A DNA stretch of 30,297 bases from a virus. The stretch lies in the IMG/VR virus record IMGVR_UViG_3300029882_000012, positions 64,001 through 94,297 of that record. The stretch is one strand, 5' to 3'. Below are positions 7,323 through 14,422 of this stretch, piece by piece; positions within the stretch are counted from its first letter, which is position 1, and every line of letters begins with the position of its first letter. A model generated the notes under the pieces. It saw only the letters and a program-made list of their open reading frames with translations, ran no database searches and was not told where the DNA came from. A program made the position numbers and the translations under genes.

Positions 7323-8239
7323 GCTGTTAGGGTTTTATAGGTTAATCTGCCAATCATATTTTCTAATATAAAGTCGAACCGTGTTGATGTTGGCATTTTT
7401 CTGGTGTTGTATCTCAAAGCACACTCTTGTGCATATTCGTTGGTGTGTTTTGGTGAAATTTGATGATATGTGCCACAAATAGTTCTTTTAAATTGACTCC
7501 AAAAGCCGTCAATATTGGCGGTGTGATAATGTTTTCGAGCGTATTCACCCTGTTCGTGTTCTAAAACTTCATGGTTAAATTTTGTCTTTTTGTATGCTCC
7601 GTGCCCATCAGTAATTAGTGTACTTCCGCTTTCAATCCATTCGTTCATTATTGGCTGTAATGTGGCTTTATCTTCTTTTGCTACTTTACCAACCACTAGA
7701 TTACCATTGCGTTCAACCATTCCAAAAACAGGAGTTTTATTGATTGCTCCCGTGCCTTTGGCGTTATCTAAATCTCTTTTTGATTTGTGTTTGAAAGATG
7801 TTTTGCCGCCTACAAATGTACAATCGGCTTCGATTTCGCCGCTTAATTTATCAGTATTGTTGCTGTTGCCGAAAGCATAACGCAACCGATGCAACATAAA
7901 CCATGCTGATTTTTGGCTTACATCAATATCTTTTCCTAACTGTATACTACTAACTCCCTTACGATGGCTTGAAAAAACATATAAAGCCAAAAACCATTTT
8001 ATTAATTTAATATTTGAACTTTCGAAAATAGTACCCGTTCTTGCATTAAAATATTTATTGGTATTGGCACATTTAAAACGATTGTTTTTGCATTTATAAA
8101 CCTTTGAAGTTTCATCAAACGGTGATACTACATTGCCATTCCACCTAATTTGTTCTAAATGATTAATACACGCTTGCTCATCAGGAAATACAGCTAAAAA
8201 GTCGTGTATACTTTTGAAATATATATCTTGTTCTTTCAT
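7319..8239 (-). CDS. IS1595-family-like DDE transposase
   Basis: 306 residues from ATG 8237-8239. N-terminal zinc-ribbon-like region (YKCKNNRFKC, then NARTGTIFE) is typical of IS1595/ISXO2-type transposases. The catalytic core is recognisable: EADCTFVGGK gives the first acidic residues, LITDGHGAY the second Asp, and NIDGFWSQFKRTICGTYHQ with the following YAQECALRYN the C-terminal part. This enzyme class cuts and joins DNA ends of its element. Unlike a normal insertion sequence, no clear terminal inverted repeats or target duplication are visible, and its stop overlaps the next phage gene's start, so it may be a resident phage gene. A 7-bp-arm palindrome overlaps its start codon. Confidence 0.85.
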   Translation of the reverse strand: MKEQDIYFKSIHDFLAVFPDEQACINHLEQIRWNGNVVSPFDETSKVYKCKNNRFKCANTNKYFNARTGTIFESSNIKLIKWFLALYVFSSHRKGVSSIQLGKDIDVSQKSAWFMLHRLRYAFGNSNNTDKLSGEIEADCTFVGGKTSFKHKSKRDLDNAKGTGAINKTPVFGMVERNGNLVVGKVAKEDKATLQPIMNEWIESGSTLITDGHGAYKKTKFNHEVLEHEQGEYARKHYHTANIDGFWSQFKRTICGTYHQISPKHTNEYAQECALRYNTRKMPTSTRFDFILENMIGRLTYKTLTA

Positions 8240-8256
8240 AGTGTAAATATACACTA
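8239..8256. promoter_or_regulatory. Palindrome over transposase start (possible operator)
   Basis: TAGTGTA and TACACTA are perfect 7-nt arms around AATA. The palindrome overlaps the last base of the ATG and the putative -7 box, so a bound repressor would block transcription initiation. It could alternatively be an RNA hairpin at the extreme 5' end. Confidence 0.5.
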
Positions 8257-8274
8257 ATTATTTATTACCCCAAA
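8244..8274 (-). promoter_or_regulatory. Putative promoter of transposase operon
   Basis: On the minus strand TTTG is followed by 19 nt and TATATTTA, one mismatch from the Bacteroidota TAnnTTTG box. The ATG is only 4 nt downstream of the box, so the mRNA would be leaderless or nearly so. Confidence 0.5.
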
Positions 8275-8372
8275 TTTTATTTTGCTTTTTTTTAAATTAT
8301 TGTTAGGTTTGGTAATTATAACCTATATTACACCAATGAAGGCGTAGTTATTGTTTATGATAAATTTATATT

Positions 8373-8573
8373 GTGAGCGATGTTAAAAATGAATATGCTT
8401 TAATTCCCTATAATCCAAATTGGATGGCCGATGCAATCCCCTTTAAACCAATCCATCTATCGAAGGAAATGCAAGCCGATTTGAAAAGTTTACAAGTGGT
8501 GTTTCGTTATGTCCCCAGCAAAGAGTATTTAGAAAGTTCACCTCTCGCAAAACAATTTGCATATGTCCCTTAA
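8373..8573 (+). CDS. Possible small protein, antisense-overlapping
   Basis: 66 residues from GTG 8373. The sequence is plausible as a small soluble protein, but its last 131 nt lie opposite the end of the minus-strand gene 8443-8802. Only one of the two may be real over the shared stretch. A TAAATTTA box lies just upstream of the GTG, without a clear -33 TTTG. Confidence 0.35.
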   Translation: MSDVKNEYALIPYNPNWMADAIPFKPIHLSKEMQADLKSLQVVFRYVPSKEYLESSPLAKQFAYVP

Positions 8574-8802
8574 TTTCTGATAGTCTTTTTAGTTTAATAC
8601 CATAATGGGGGTCAGGAAAGTTTAAATACAATATTTTCTCATCATTTATTCCAAATTCAAATGTATTGCTATGCAGTACTTGATTTAAAAACAAATCATC
8701 TTCTTTATTTCCCGTTATTAAATAAAGAGTAGGTGGTTGGTCTTTGTATTTATTTATTTCAACGTCTATAATTTTTATTTTATCGAAATCTTCTCTTATC
8801 AT
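8443..8802 (-). CDS. Hypothetical protein (119 aa)
   Basis: Starts at ATG 8800-8802, 3 nt after a TAGATTTG box; an alternative TTG overlaps that box. The protein is soluble with regular beta strands (IKIIDVEINKY, PTLYLITGN, EKILYLNF). The first 80 residues look convincingly coding; the last 40 face the plus-strand frame 8373-8573 and are less certain. No known domain. It is transcribed divergently from the SGNH hydrolase gene. Confidence 0.55.
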   Translation of the reverse strand: MIREDFDKIKIIDVEINKYKDQPPTLYLITGNKEDDLFLNQVLHSNTFEFGINDEKILYLNFPDPHYGIKLKRLSEIKGHMQIVLREVNFLNTLCWGHNETPLVNFSNRLAFPSIDGLV

Positions 8803-8805
8803 ACC

Positions 8806-8836
8806 CAAATCTACATTTTTTAACCGTGTAAGTAAA
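8806..8836 (-). promoter_or_regulatory. Putative promoter of 8443-8802
   Basis: Minus strand reads TTTA, 19 nt, TAGATTTG, then GGT and ATG. The -7 box is a full match to TAnnTTTG and the -33 box matches 3 of 4. The start lies 3 nt after the box, implying a leaderless transcript. Confidence 0.5.
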
Positions 8837-8890
8837 TTCTAAAAAATATTTACATTTACATCAAAATATTGTACTTGATTTTATTGCTGC

Positions 8891-9041
8891 TCTAAAACAC
8901 CACATTTAATAGCAACCCGCAATAGAAAGTCTAAGTACGCTGTCATGGCGTAGCTTTGTCTTTTTGCGGGTAGGGATGTGGTGTCCCTTGAGTAGCAAAA
9001 GATTTGTTACGCCATACTTTTTTAAACTCTTAAACACCACA
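8891..9041 (+). promoter_or_regulatory. Structured leader with alternative pairings (riboswitch-like)
   Basis: Directly upstream of the SGNH hydrolase ATG. Form 1: ACACCACAT 8897-8905 pairs with ATGTGGTGT 8976-8984, enclosing ACCCGCAA 8915-8922 paired with TTGCGGGT 8964-8971, enclosing TACGC 8936-8940 paired with GCGTA 8948-8952. Form 2: TGTGGTGT 8977-8984 can instead pair with ACACCACA 9034-9041 just before the start codon, and ATGGCGTA 8945-8952 with TACGCCAT 9008-9015. A further hairpin joins GTAGCAAA 8992-8999 and TTTGTTAC 9003-9010. The 14-nt repeat TCTwAAACACCACA at both ends underlies the switch. Function as a regulator is inferred. Confidence 0.55.
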
Positions 9042-9043
9042 AA

Positions 9044-9640
9044 ATGAAAAGAAAATTAATAATAGCCTCATTGCTATTAAACTTCGCTTGCATTAGCATA
9101 GCCGGATATTTTATATATCCTAAGATAAGGTCACTTTTCCCGCAACACTATTCAATTATTCTTTTCGGGGACTCGCTAACTTATATGGGGGACTGGAATA
9201 AGTTATTACATAAACAGGTTAGCTTTAAAGTATGTGGCAATCCTGGTTTTACAACATCCCATTATAATGAGATCGTAAATAATCAAGTTCTGGTATACAA
9301 GCCTGATACCTGTTATATAGAGGGTGGAGTTAATGATGTTAAAGTTGGAATACCATTAAAAAGAACATATCAAAATATAAATGATTTAATAGATACCTTG
9401 CAGAAACATAATGTAGTTCCTGTAATGGAAAGCACTTTATTAACAGCACATAAAGATTTAAATATTCAGATTGATAGCATCAATAAAAATATAATTAAAA
9501 TATGTTCGATAAAACACTTGAAATTTATTGACCTAAATAAAACGATGAGTTATGACGGATATATAATTCCATCTATAACCATTGATGGAATACACATTAA
9601 TAAAACCGGTTATAGATTATGGTGCAAAGCTATCCTTTAA
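9044..9640 (+). CDS. Membrane-anchored SGNH/GDSL-type hydrolase
   Basis: 198 residues. An N-terminal hydrophobic segment (about residues 4-25) follows MKRK, giving a signal anchor or signal peptide, so the enzyme should face the periplasm. The SGNH blocks are present in order: IILFGDSLT with the nucleophile Ser, a conserved Gly in GNPGFTT, GGVNDV with the Asn, and IDGIHINKTGY with the Asp-His pair. Such enzymes remove ester-linked acyl groups from glycans, peptidoglycan or lipids. It lies in a plus-strand cassette between minus-strand operons and is preceded by a structured leader, so it looks like a separately regulated accessory gene, perhaps altering the host surface. The substrate cannot be told. 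Confidence 0.85.
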   Translation: MKRKLIIASLLLNFACISIAGYFIYPKIRSLFPQHYSIILFGDSLTYMGDWNKLLHKQVSFKVCGNPGFTTSHYNEIVNNQVLVYKPDTCYIEGGVNDVKVGIPLKRTYQNINDLIDTLQKHNVVPVMESTLLTAHKDLNIQIDSINKNIIKICSIKHLKFIDLNKTMSYDGYIIPSITIDGIHINKTGYRLWCKAIL

Positions 9641-9656
9641 AAGGTTGCTTTTTATT
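9626..9656 (+). terminator. Intrinsic terminator of SGNH gene
   Basis: AAAGC, a 3-nt bulge, CCTTT, then AAAGG, 2 nt and GCTTTTT form an interrupted stem followed by a T-run on the plus strand. The stop codon lies within the stem. Confidence 0.6.
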
Positions 9657-9826
9657 TACATTTTGTCCCAAGTAGTATAAGCACCTAATTCAATATTCAG
9701 TAAATAATCATTCCTGCGGTAGCTATAAGCGTTATAGTATATCATTTTTCCAAAAGGTGAGTACTAAATATGAAATTGCCGAATCTGGATAATTATTAAT
9801 AATCATTAAATTAAACCCTCAAAACA

Positions 9827-10444
9827 ATGGATAGTAAATTATTAGAAATATTGAAGTTTTTAGAGCATTCTGGATTAGGAGGCCCAAACAATATTGAACC
9901 GATTATTAATAAGCGTTTTCCTATGTTATTTAGTGATAAACTTAATTTTGATATTAATAGAACCGCTGTTTTAGATTTTTTACATTCTATCGAAAATGAA
10001 ATAAAATTTCACAAAGAAATAGATAAACAAATAAGTGCTTACAATGCAGAAAATATGCCAACGAAATGGTTAAATTCAGAAATGAGAGTATCACTATTAC
10101 AAGCTGGTATTTATAGTTTAAATAGGGAACGAGATAGGCAATTAAGCATATCTACAAATAAATCTGTTAAAGAAACAAATGAAGCAATTGTAAAAAATTC
10201 GGGAGATCAAAAAGATATATTAGATAGGCAAACAAAAATATTTTTGGGGACTGCTATTTTTACGTTACTTATAGTAATATTAACAGGTATTAGTACTTGC
10301 CACACAATTCAACAAGACACATCACAAAAACAATTACAGCAACAATCGAAAGAGATACAATCACTACACAACCAGTTATTACAATTAAAGAATGACTCAT
10401 CTCTTTTGATAAAGGCAATGAAAAATTGCCCCAAAAACTATTAG
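9827..10444 (+). CDS. Single-pass membrane protein with coiled coil
   Basis: 205 residues. Residues 1-120 are soluble and helical (an N-terminal domain with LEILKFLEHSG and GGPNNIEPI). A single hydrophobic segment lies at about residues 139-155 (FLGTAIFTLLIVILTG), followed by a Gln/Lys/Leu-rich coiled coil (QKQLQQQSKEIQSLHNQLLQL). No known domain recognised. The architecture resembles host and prophage accessory membrane proteins; a role in excluding other phages is possible but unproven. It is separated from the SGNH gene by a terminator and a 170-nt gap, so it likely has its own promoter, although none was identified. Confidence 0.65.
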   Translation: MDSKLLEILKFLEHSGLGGPNNIEPIINKRFPMLFSDKLNFDINRTAVLDFLHSIENEIKFHKEIDKQISAYNAENMPTKWLNSEMRVSLLQAGIYSLNRERDRQLSISTNKSVKETNEAIVKNSGDQKDILDRQTKIFLGTAIFTLLIVILTGISTCHTIQQDTSQKQLQQQSKEIQSLHNQLLQLKNDSSLLIKAMKNCPKNY

Positions 10445-10473
10445 ATTTTATTTTCAAAAAACAACCCGTTTCC

Positions 10474-10491
10474 CCTTTAGTGTAATAAAGG
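10474..10491. terminator. Weak hairpin between converging genes
   Basis: CCTTTA and TAAAGG form a perfect 6-bp stem around a 6-nt loop, 30 nt after the plus-strand stop and before the end of the converging gpG-like gene. There is no strong T-run, so termination is uncertain. Confidence 0.3.
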
Positions 10492-10537
10492 TTATAATCG
10501 CCAAAAATTTATTTTTCATAGTTCAAATATAGATAAT

Positions 10538-11083
10538 TTATTTCTTGAATTTTTTTAATATTTGATTACGCTCTTTTACTATTTGGCTTTCGATGGCTCG
10601 TAGCATTTTGATTGTGGGCTTTTGGTTGCCGTAAGGCATAAATTGCCTTTTTGGTTGGTGATTCTTCCCCTCATTATGCGCAGATGCGTATGGTACAAGT
10701 CCTGAATCTACCCCCACGAACACGTTTCTTTTATTTGCTCGGTATTGTATTGAATCTATTAACGCTCTTGTCTGAATCAGCAACGGATTTTCAGAACTAA
10801 ATATTGAACCCTTATATGTGCCATTCTTCCCACTTCTATATTTTGATAATTTTCCTGTTTTTGCATTTTTTGTTTTGCCACGGTCATATGAGGCATTTGT
10901 ACTCGGTTTACGGGGCACCCATCTTTCGGTTCCTATACCACTATCGTATGCGGAGAGTTTAAAGTTTTCCCGAATTACCTTAACCGCAATAATACCAGCA
11001 ATGCGTGGAATATCCTCCACCGACTTTTGCATGGCTTTACGTGCTTCACTCCAGTCCTTTGCCAAATCAGCTAAATTCTTCAC
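10538..11083 (-). CDS. Phage virion morphogenesis protein (Mu gpG / tail completion-like)
   Basis: About 181 residues from GTG 11081-11083; a TTG two codons earlier overlaps a TATATTTG box. The protein is basic. WVPRKPST, LLIQTRALIDSIQY, VFVGVDSGLVPYASAHNEG and RQFMPYG follow the pattern of phage virion morphogenesis/tail completion proteins (Mu gpG family), which act at the head-tail junction during assembly. Its length is normal for the family. A terminator lies directly upstream, so it should be transcribed from its own start; the TATATTTG box 3 nt before the GTG suggests a leaderless message. Confidence 0.8.
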   Translation of the reverse strand: MKNLADLAKDWSEARKAMQKSVEDIPRIAGIIAVKVIRENFKLSAYDSGIGTERWVPRKPSTNASYDRGKTKNAKTGKLSKYRSGKNGTYKGSIFSSENPLLIQTRALIDSIQYRANKRNVFVGVDSGLVPYASAHNEGKNHQPKRQFMPYGNQKPTIKMLRAIESQIVKERNQILKKFKK

Positions 11084-11097
11084 TCCCAAATATAAAT

Positions 11098-11126
11098 AAA
11101 AAAAGCCCCGAATTACCGAGACTTTT
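11098..11126 (-). terminator. Intrinsic terminator
   Basis: On the minus strand AAAAGTCTCG and CGGGGCTTTT pair over 10 bp with two G-U wobbles around a 6-nt loop, followed by a T-run. It ends the operon containing 11152-11382. Confidence 0.75.
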
Positions 11127-11151
11127 CAAGCAGACCATAACATCATGCCGT

Positions 11152-11382
11152 TTATTGGTAAGCTTTTTTGAGGTTTCCCAATGGCGGTGGTAAATCGCTT
11201 TCATCCCAAATTGGAATTAATAAATGAACCATTTCCGTCCTACCACTGGCATAAATATATCGAACGTGCTTATGCATAGTTTTGCCTATATCATACCTTG
11301 ACACTTCTTCTATTTTTATAACCTCGTAGGGATTGGGCGCTAACATTTTAACTTTGGTCTTCGCATCTTTCCCAAACAGCAT
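11152..11382 (-). CDS. Hypothetical phage protein
   Basis: 76 residues from ATG 11380-11382. Beta-rich pattern (PYEVIKIEEV, VRYIYASGRTEMVHLLIP) suggests a compact barrel. No domain recognised. It is followed by a terminator and then the gpG-like gene. A stop codon lies three codons upstream in frame, so this start is the only reasonable one. Confidence 0.55.
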   Translation of the reverse strand: MLFGKDAKTKVKMLAPNPYEVIKIEEVSRYDIGKTMHKHVRYIYASGRTEMVHLLIPIWDESDLPPPLGNLKKAYQ

Positions 11383-11449
11383 AATACTTTACGCCCGGTT
11401 CAAAAAAGTCACTTGTTTCGGGGTTGGTAATCATTTGTTCACAATTACC

Positions 11450-11605
11450 CTATGGCGTTGCACTGCTAAACTGATTGTCTTCGTGGTTTTTATCACCCGA
11501 ATAAACATTTGATAATTTAGCCCTTTTAGCGGATGCACCACCAAATTGTTTTCCGTAGTCAACTACTTCGTTAACCACCCATTTTGTTCTACATAATTTT
11601 GGCAT
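11450..11605 (-). CDS. 51-residue hypothetical protein
   Basis: ATG 11603-11605, stop 11450-11452. Residues include VVNEVVDYGKQFGGASAKRAKL and a polar tail. The gene fills an otherwise empty 270-nt gap between 11382 and 11652. Downstream, 11383-11449 holds only a 28-codon frame overlapping the next gene, which I do not call. Confidence 0.4.
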   Translation of the reverse strand: MPKLCRTKWVVNEVVDYGKQFGGASAKRAKLSNVYSGDKNHEDNQFSSATP

Positions 11606-11651
11606 TTATTTTTTTATTGAGCCTAATCCGGCATAACAAATATATAAACTT

Positions 11652-11840
11652 TTACACCCGATTTTTTAGGCGTGACATTATTTTTTCAAACATCAATTCT
11701 TGTTCTTCGGTTGGAAAGTTAATATCAGGGTCGCCAAAAACCTTTTGATACTTTTCGTAAGCTTCAACCCGTGCTGCTGTGTCTGGAAAAAGAAAGCCTA
11801 TATTATATAGCCCTTCTAATATTTGTTGTTCTTGTGTCAT
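11652..11840 (-). CDS. Small helical phage protein
   Basis: 62 residues, acidic and helical (EGLYNIGFLFPDTAARVEAYEKY, then LMFEKIMSRL). No recognised domain. It follows 11868-12224 in the same direction with a 27-nt gap. Confidence 0.5.
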   Translation of the reverse strand: MTQEQQILEGLYNIGFLFPDTAARVEAYEKYQKVFGDPDINFPTEEQELMFEKIMSRLKNRV

Positions 11841-11867
11841 ATCTATATAACATCTAAGCGTGACAAA

Positions 11868-12224
11868 CTACAAAATCATAACGCCTTCTTTAACACTATT
11901 TACGTCATCAACTAAATATGCATTGGTAATTACTGAATCAGTTGTGAAAACAGCGTATTTTCCTTTGATATAAACCCTCTTTACGCTTGTTTGATGATCT
12001 GGGTCAACCCATGATGAAAATATGCTGTCAGGGTTAGCTATGGCCTCCCCAAGCTGCTCAAATCCCCGTGAGTTCTTCATGATGGCTTGTAAGGACTTGT
12101 TTGTGAATAAAACATTTGCGTAAACTGGTTTACATTGGAATGTAATTTCACCTTTCACATTGCTATGGTTGTGGTGTTTGTAGTCGTCTAAAATATGGGT
12201 TACGAAATGATGTTTATTAGCCAT
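11868..12224 (-). CDS. Small phage protein, possibly BECR-fold nuclease-like
   Basis: 118 residues from ATG 12222-12224, which lies 3 nt after a TATATTTG box; an upstream TTG overlaps that box. The C-terminal half (NPDSIFSSWVD, VKRVYIKGKYAVFTTD, VITNAYLVDD) resembles the strand pattern of phage Barnase-EndoU-ColicinE5/RelE-like domains often found with MuF proteins, but the match is by eye and catalytic residues cannot be assigned. The N-terminus is His-rich. It probably heads a transcription unit of its own. Confidence 0.5.
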   Translation of the reverse strand: MANKHHFVTHILDDYKHHNHSNVKGEITFQCKPVYANVLFTNKSLQAIMKNSRGFEQLGEAIANPDSIFSSWVDPDHQTSVKRVYIKGKYAVFTTDSVITNAYLVDDVNSVKEGVMIL

Positions 12225-12227
12225 GTT

Positions 12228-12260
12228 CAAATATACTTATGATTTTATTTAGTTGTCAAA
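12228..12260 (-). promoter_or_regulatory. Putative Bacteroidota-type promoter
   Basis: Minus strand: TTTG, 21 nt, TATATTTG, both boxes perfect matches. The ATG of 11868-12224 is 3 nt downstream, implying a leaderless mRNA. Confidence 0.55.
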
Positions 12261-12298
12261 TTATTGATTGTATAAATAAAATTGTTTTGGGCGAATGC

Positions 12299-12763
12299 TC
12301 ATGTTAAATGTGAAAACTTCTTAATTGGTAATTCCATAGCATTCTTTAAAGTCCATCCCCGAGATATTCTATCCTGAATATTTCTATAATATTTTTTATC
12401 CCAGTTTAATTTTAATCTTAACAATGCTAATGGCATCTTTTCTCCTTCATATTCAACAAATACAGTTATATCACGATTTGAATTGTTAATAATCGGAATA
12501 ACCCATCTGCAATTTTCAGGATAATATCCTTTATTGTTATCTTTCCTGTCTAATTGCAATTCGTCTGAAAACCCATTATTGATAGCCCATTCTTTGAATA
12601 CAATAAATGAGTCCCATTCATCGCAAACCTTAATTCCTTTATCGAAATAATATTTACTTTGTTTGTGTGTTGGTTTACAACGTCCTTGCATTGAAGCCCA
12701 ACGTTCAAATAATTTAGTTTTTGATTCGTAATGTTTAGTGCCTCTTTTTCTCGAATTTTTCAT
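12299..12763 (-). CDS. HNH-like homing endonuclease
   Basis: 154 residues. It matches a widespread phage HNH-type family: RWASMQGRC near the N-terminus, YYFDKGIKVCDEWDSF, then LQLDRKDNNKGYYPENCRWV, which holds the Asp-Arg and Asn residues of the nuclease core. The C-terminal region ends in SRGWTLKNAMELP, a small DNA-binding repeat seen in relatives. Such genes are free-standing selfish elements that cut intron- or gene-free alleles. It sits between paralog genes and the 11868 gene within the P1 operon, so it probably invaded that operon. Confidence 0.8.
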   Translation of the reverse strand: MKNSRKRGTKHYESKTKLFERWASMQGRCKPTHKQSKYYFDKGIKVCDEWDSFIVFKEWAINNGFSDELQLDRKDNNKGYYPENCRWVIPIINNSNRDITVFVEYEGEKMPLALLRLKLNWDKKYYRNIQDRISRGWTLKNAMELPIKKFSHLT

Positions 12764-12828
12764 TTTTTTATTTTAAAAGCTGAAGCCTGAAAGAACTCGT
12801 TCAGAATCCACCATACAACGCTTAATTA

Positions 12829-13269
12829 TTAATCTACAAATTCTTTGTAGATGTCTTGGAATTGTTTTCCGGCATAGTCCGACAACTCTCTCGATTTAAA
12901 AACGAGGCGAGACCCGACAATCGTGCGCACGTACCAGAAAATCGAAGTCGAAAACGAAAAGCCGAAGCCCGATTTGTATTCAAAGTAAGGGAAGTATTTA
13001 TACTCACTTGAATTAGTCCAAGTTGGTGTCCATCCCTCATTTAAAACCTGTGCTATCATTTTAATTTTACGATATGCTATTTCGTCTTTGCTTAAATAAG
13101 TGTTCGAGTTATCGAATTTTGTTTTTGTAATACCTAACTCATTTAAAACATCCTCAAAGTTTTTAATTCTATCGGTTATCTTTTCGGATGCCTTTTTAAC
13201 CGCATTTACTTGTGCTTGTGTTAATTCAATTTCCACAGGCTTATTATTTATTGTTACTGTAACTTTCAT
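12829..13269 (-). CDS. Phage protein with conserved GSRLVF core, paralog of 13281-13730
   Basis: 146 residues. The N-terminal region (VTVTINNKPVEIELT) is beta-rich and repeated in the neighbour. The C-terminal core SGFGFSFS, then W, TIVGSRLVF and YAGKQFQDIY is nearly identical to that of 13281-13730. I have seen this type of sequence in Bacteroidota phages, but no function is known to me. The core DNA (12898-12972) is GC-rich and far more conserved than the rest of the gene, suggesting gene conversion or recent exchange. Confidence 0.7.
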   Translation of the reverse strand: MKVTVTINNKPVEIELTQAQVNAVKKASEKITDRIKNFEDVLNELGITKTKFDNSNTYLSKDEIAYRKIKMIAQVLNEGWTPTWTNSSEYKYFPYFEYKSGFGFSFSTSIFWYVRTIVGSRLVFKSRELSDYAGKQFQDIYKEFVD

Positions 13270-13280
13270 TTGAGTGATTG

Positions 13281-13730
13281 TTATTTGGTTAAAAATTTAT
13301 TGTAAATATCAATGAATTGAGTACCCGCATATTCGGCCAATTCCGCAGTTGGAAAAACGAGGCGAGACCCGACAGTCGTGAGCTCGCGCCAGTAACCCGA
13401 AGCCGAAAACGAAAAGCCGAAGCCCGAATACTTAAAATATGGAAAATGTTTATATTGGTTTGTATTCTTCCAATCTGGTTTCCACCCCTCACAAAGTAAT
13501 TCCACAATGATGAACATTTGAGCGGTTCCATTTATAGCCTCTTCAAAATCATTTTCTGGTTCTGGATATGGAAGCGAATTAATTGGGTCAATCCCTTTTA
13601 TTTGGCAAGCGTCCTCCCATGTTTTAAGGCGGTCTGTAATTTTCATAGAGGCAACTTTAATCTTCTCTACTTGTTCTTTGGTTAAGGTTATTTCTACGTC
13701 CTTACCATTAATGTTGATTGTGGTTTTCAT
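13281..13730 (-). CDS. Phage protein with conserved GSRLVF core, paralog of 12829-13269
   Basis: 149 residues. Same organisation as its downstream neighbour: N-terminal ININGKDVEITLT, a middle region with GWKPDWKN.N.YK.FPYF, and the core SGFGFSFS, then TTVGSRLVF and YAGTQFIDIY. The two genes are 11 nt apart, a tandem duplication. Core residues between SFS and VGSRL differ (ASGYWRELT versus TSIFWYVRT) while both flanks are conserved. Function unknown. Confidence 0.7.
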   Translation of the reverse strand: MKTTININGKDVEITLTKEQVEKIKVASMKITDRLKTWEDACQIKGIDPINSLPYPEPENDFEEAINGTAQMFIIVELLCEGWKPDWKNTNQYKHFPYFKYSGFGFSFSASGYWRELTTVGSRLVFPTAELAEYAGTQFIDIYNKFLTK

Positions 13731-13756
13731 TGTTTTGTTTTATTTGTTGAGTGCTG

Positions 13757-14041
13757 TTATTTACAATAATGTTCTGTCATTTTTTTATAAGATAAGTGTT
13801 TCCCATTCTCACCCGCTCTATTTAAAGCGATAACCCTCATCACCCAATCTTTATTTTCTGCCTTTTCAAACCTATTATCCATACCTTCTAATCCTTGTCT
13901 GCCATATTCCTTTTTATACCAATTTCTTATTTGCTTTTTTGTTGCTCCGTATGTTATAGGTGCGTCTACGATAGTTGAATAAATTAAATAGCAATTTTCT
14001 ATTTCAGGTGTTGATTTAAGTTTGATTAAAATATGTCCCAT
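13757..14041 (-). CDS. Hypothetical phage protein
   Basis: 94 residues, basic and soluble. The middle (TYGATKKQIRNWYKKEYGRQG) could be a helical nucleic-acid-binding region. No recognised domain. Second gene of the P1 operon. Confidence 0.55.
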   Translation of the reverse strand: MGHILIKLKSTPEIENCYLIYSTIVDAPITYGATKKQIRNWYKKEYGRQGLEGMDNRFEKAENKDWVMRVIALNRAGENGKHLSYKKMTEHYCK

Positions 14042-14050
14042 CTGATTGCG

Positions 14051-14389
14051 TTAAATTAATTGTTTTCCGATTGCCTCTTTTATGGTCATTCTCCCCCCTA
14101 TATTAATTTCTCTATTTTCCGCATAGGTTTTAGCCCACGCAATTGCATCTGATTTATTACACCATGTTTTTGACCATGTTTTTAGGCCAACTCCCTTATA
14201 AGATACCTCAATTATAAAACACTCAACCGTTTCATTAAAGCAGTTTTTACCCGTTTCGCTCGTTACTATTATTCTACGGTATTTAGAAACATATTCATAA
14301 TATAACGGACGTGAATTAACAATGGTAGTTACACCCAAAAATGTTTTGGTTTCTGCAAGTGTGATATTGAATTGTGTGGTGCGATTCAT
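14051..14389 (-). CDS. Hypothetical phage protein, first gene of P1 operon
   Basis: 112 residues from ATG 14387-14389. A longer frame would start inside promoter P1 and is rejected. The protein appears beta-rich in its first 75 residues with a C-terminal helical part (DAIAWAKTYAEN). Function unknown. It lies 34 nt downstream of the P1 -7 box and the leader between is very like that of the P2 operon. Confidence 0.6.
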   Translation of the reverse strand: MNRTTQFNITLAETKTFLGVTTIVNSRPLYYEYVSKYRRIIVTSETGKNCFNETVECFIIEVSYKGVGLKTWSKTWCNKSDAIAWAKTYAENREINIGGRMTIKEAIGKQLI

Positions 14390-14422
14390 GATTACGTTTT
14401 TTAATAGCCTTGATTTGATATT

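Noticed and set aside
7319-8300. Terminal inverted repeats of an insertion sequence (shared TATAGGTTA near both sides)
   Set aside because: The left copy lies inside the transposase coding sequence and the matches are only 9 nt; no target duplication is seen.
12829-13730. Diversity-generating retroelement variable repeats in the paralogs
   Set aside because: Differences are not limited to adenine positions, and no reverse transcriptase or template copy is present in the window.
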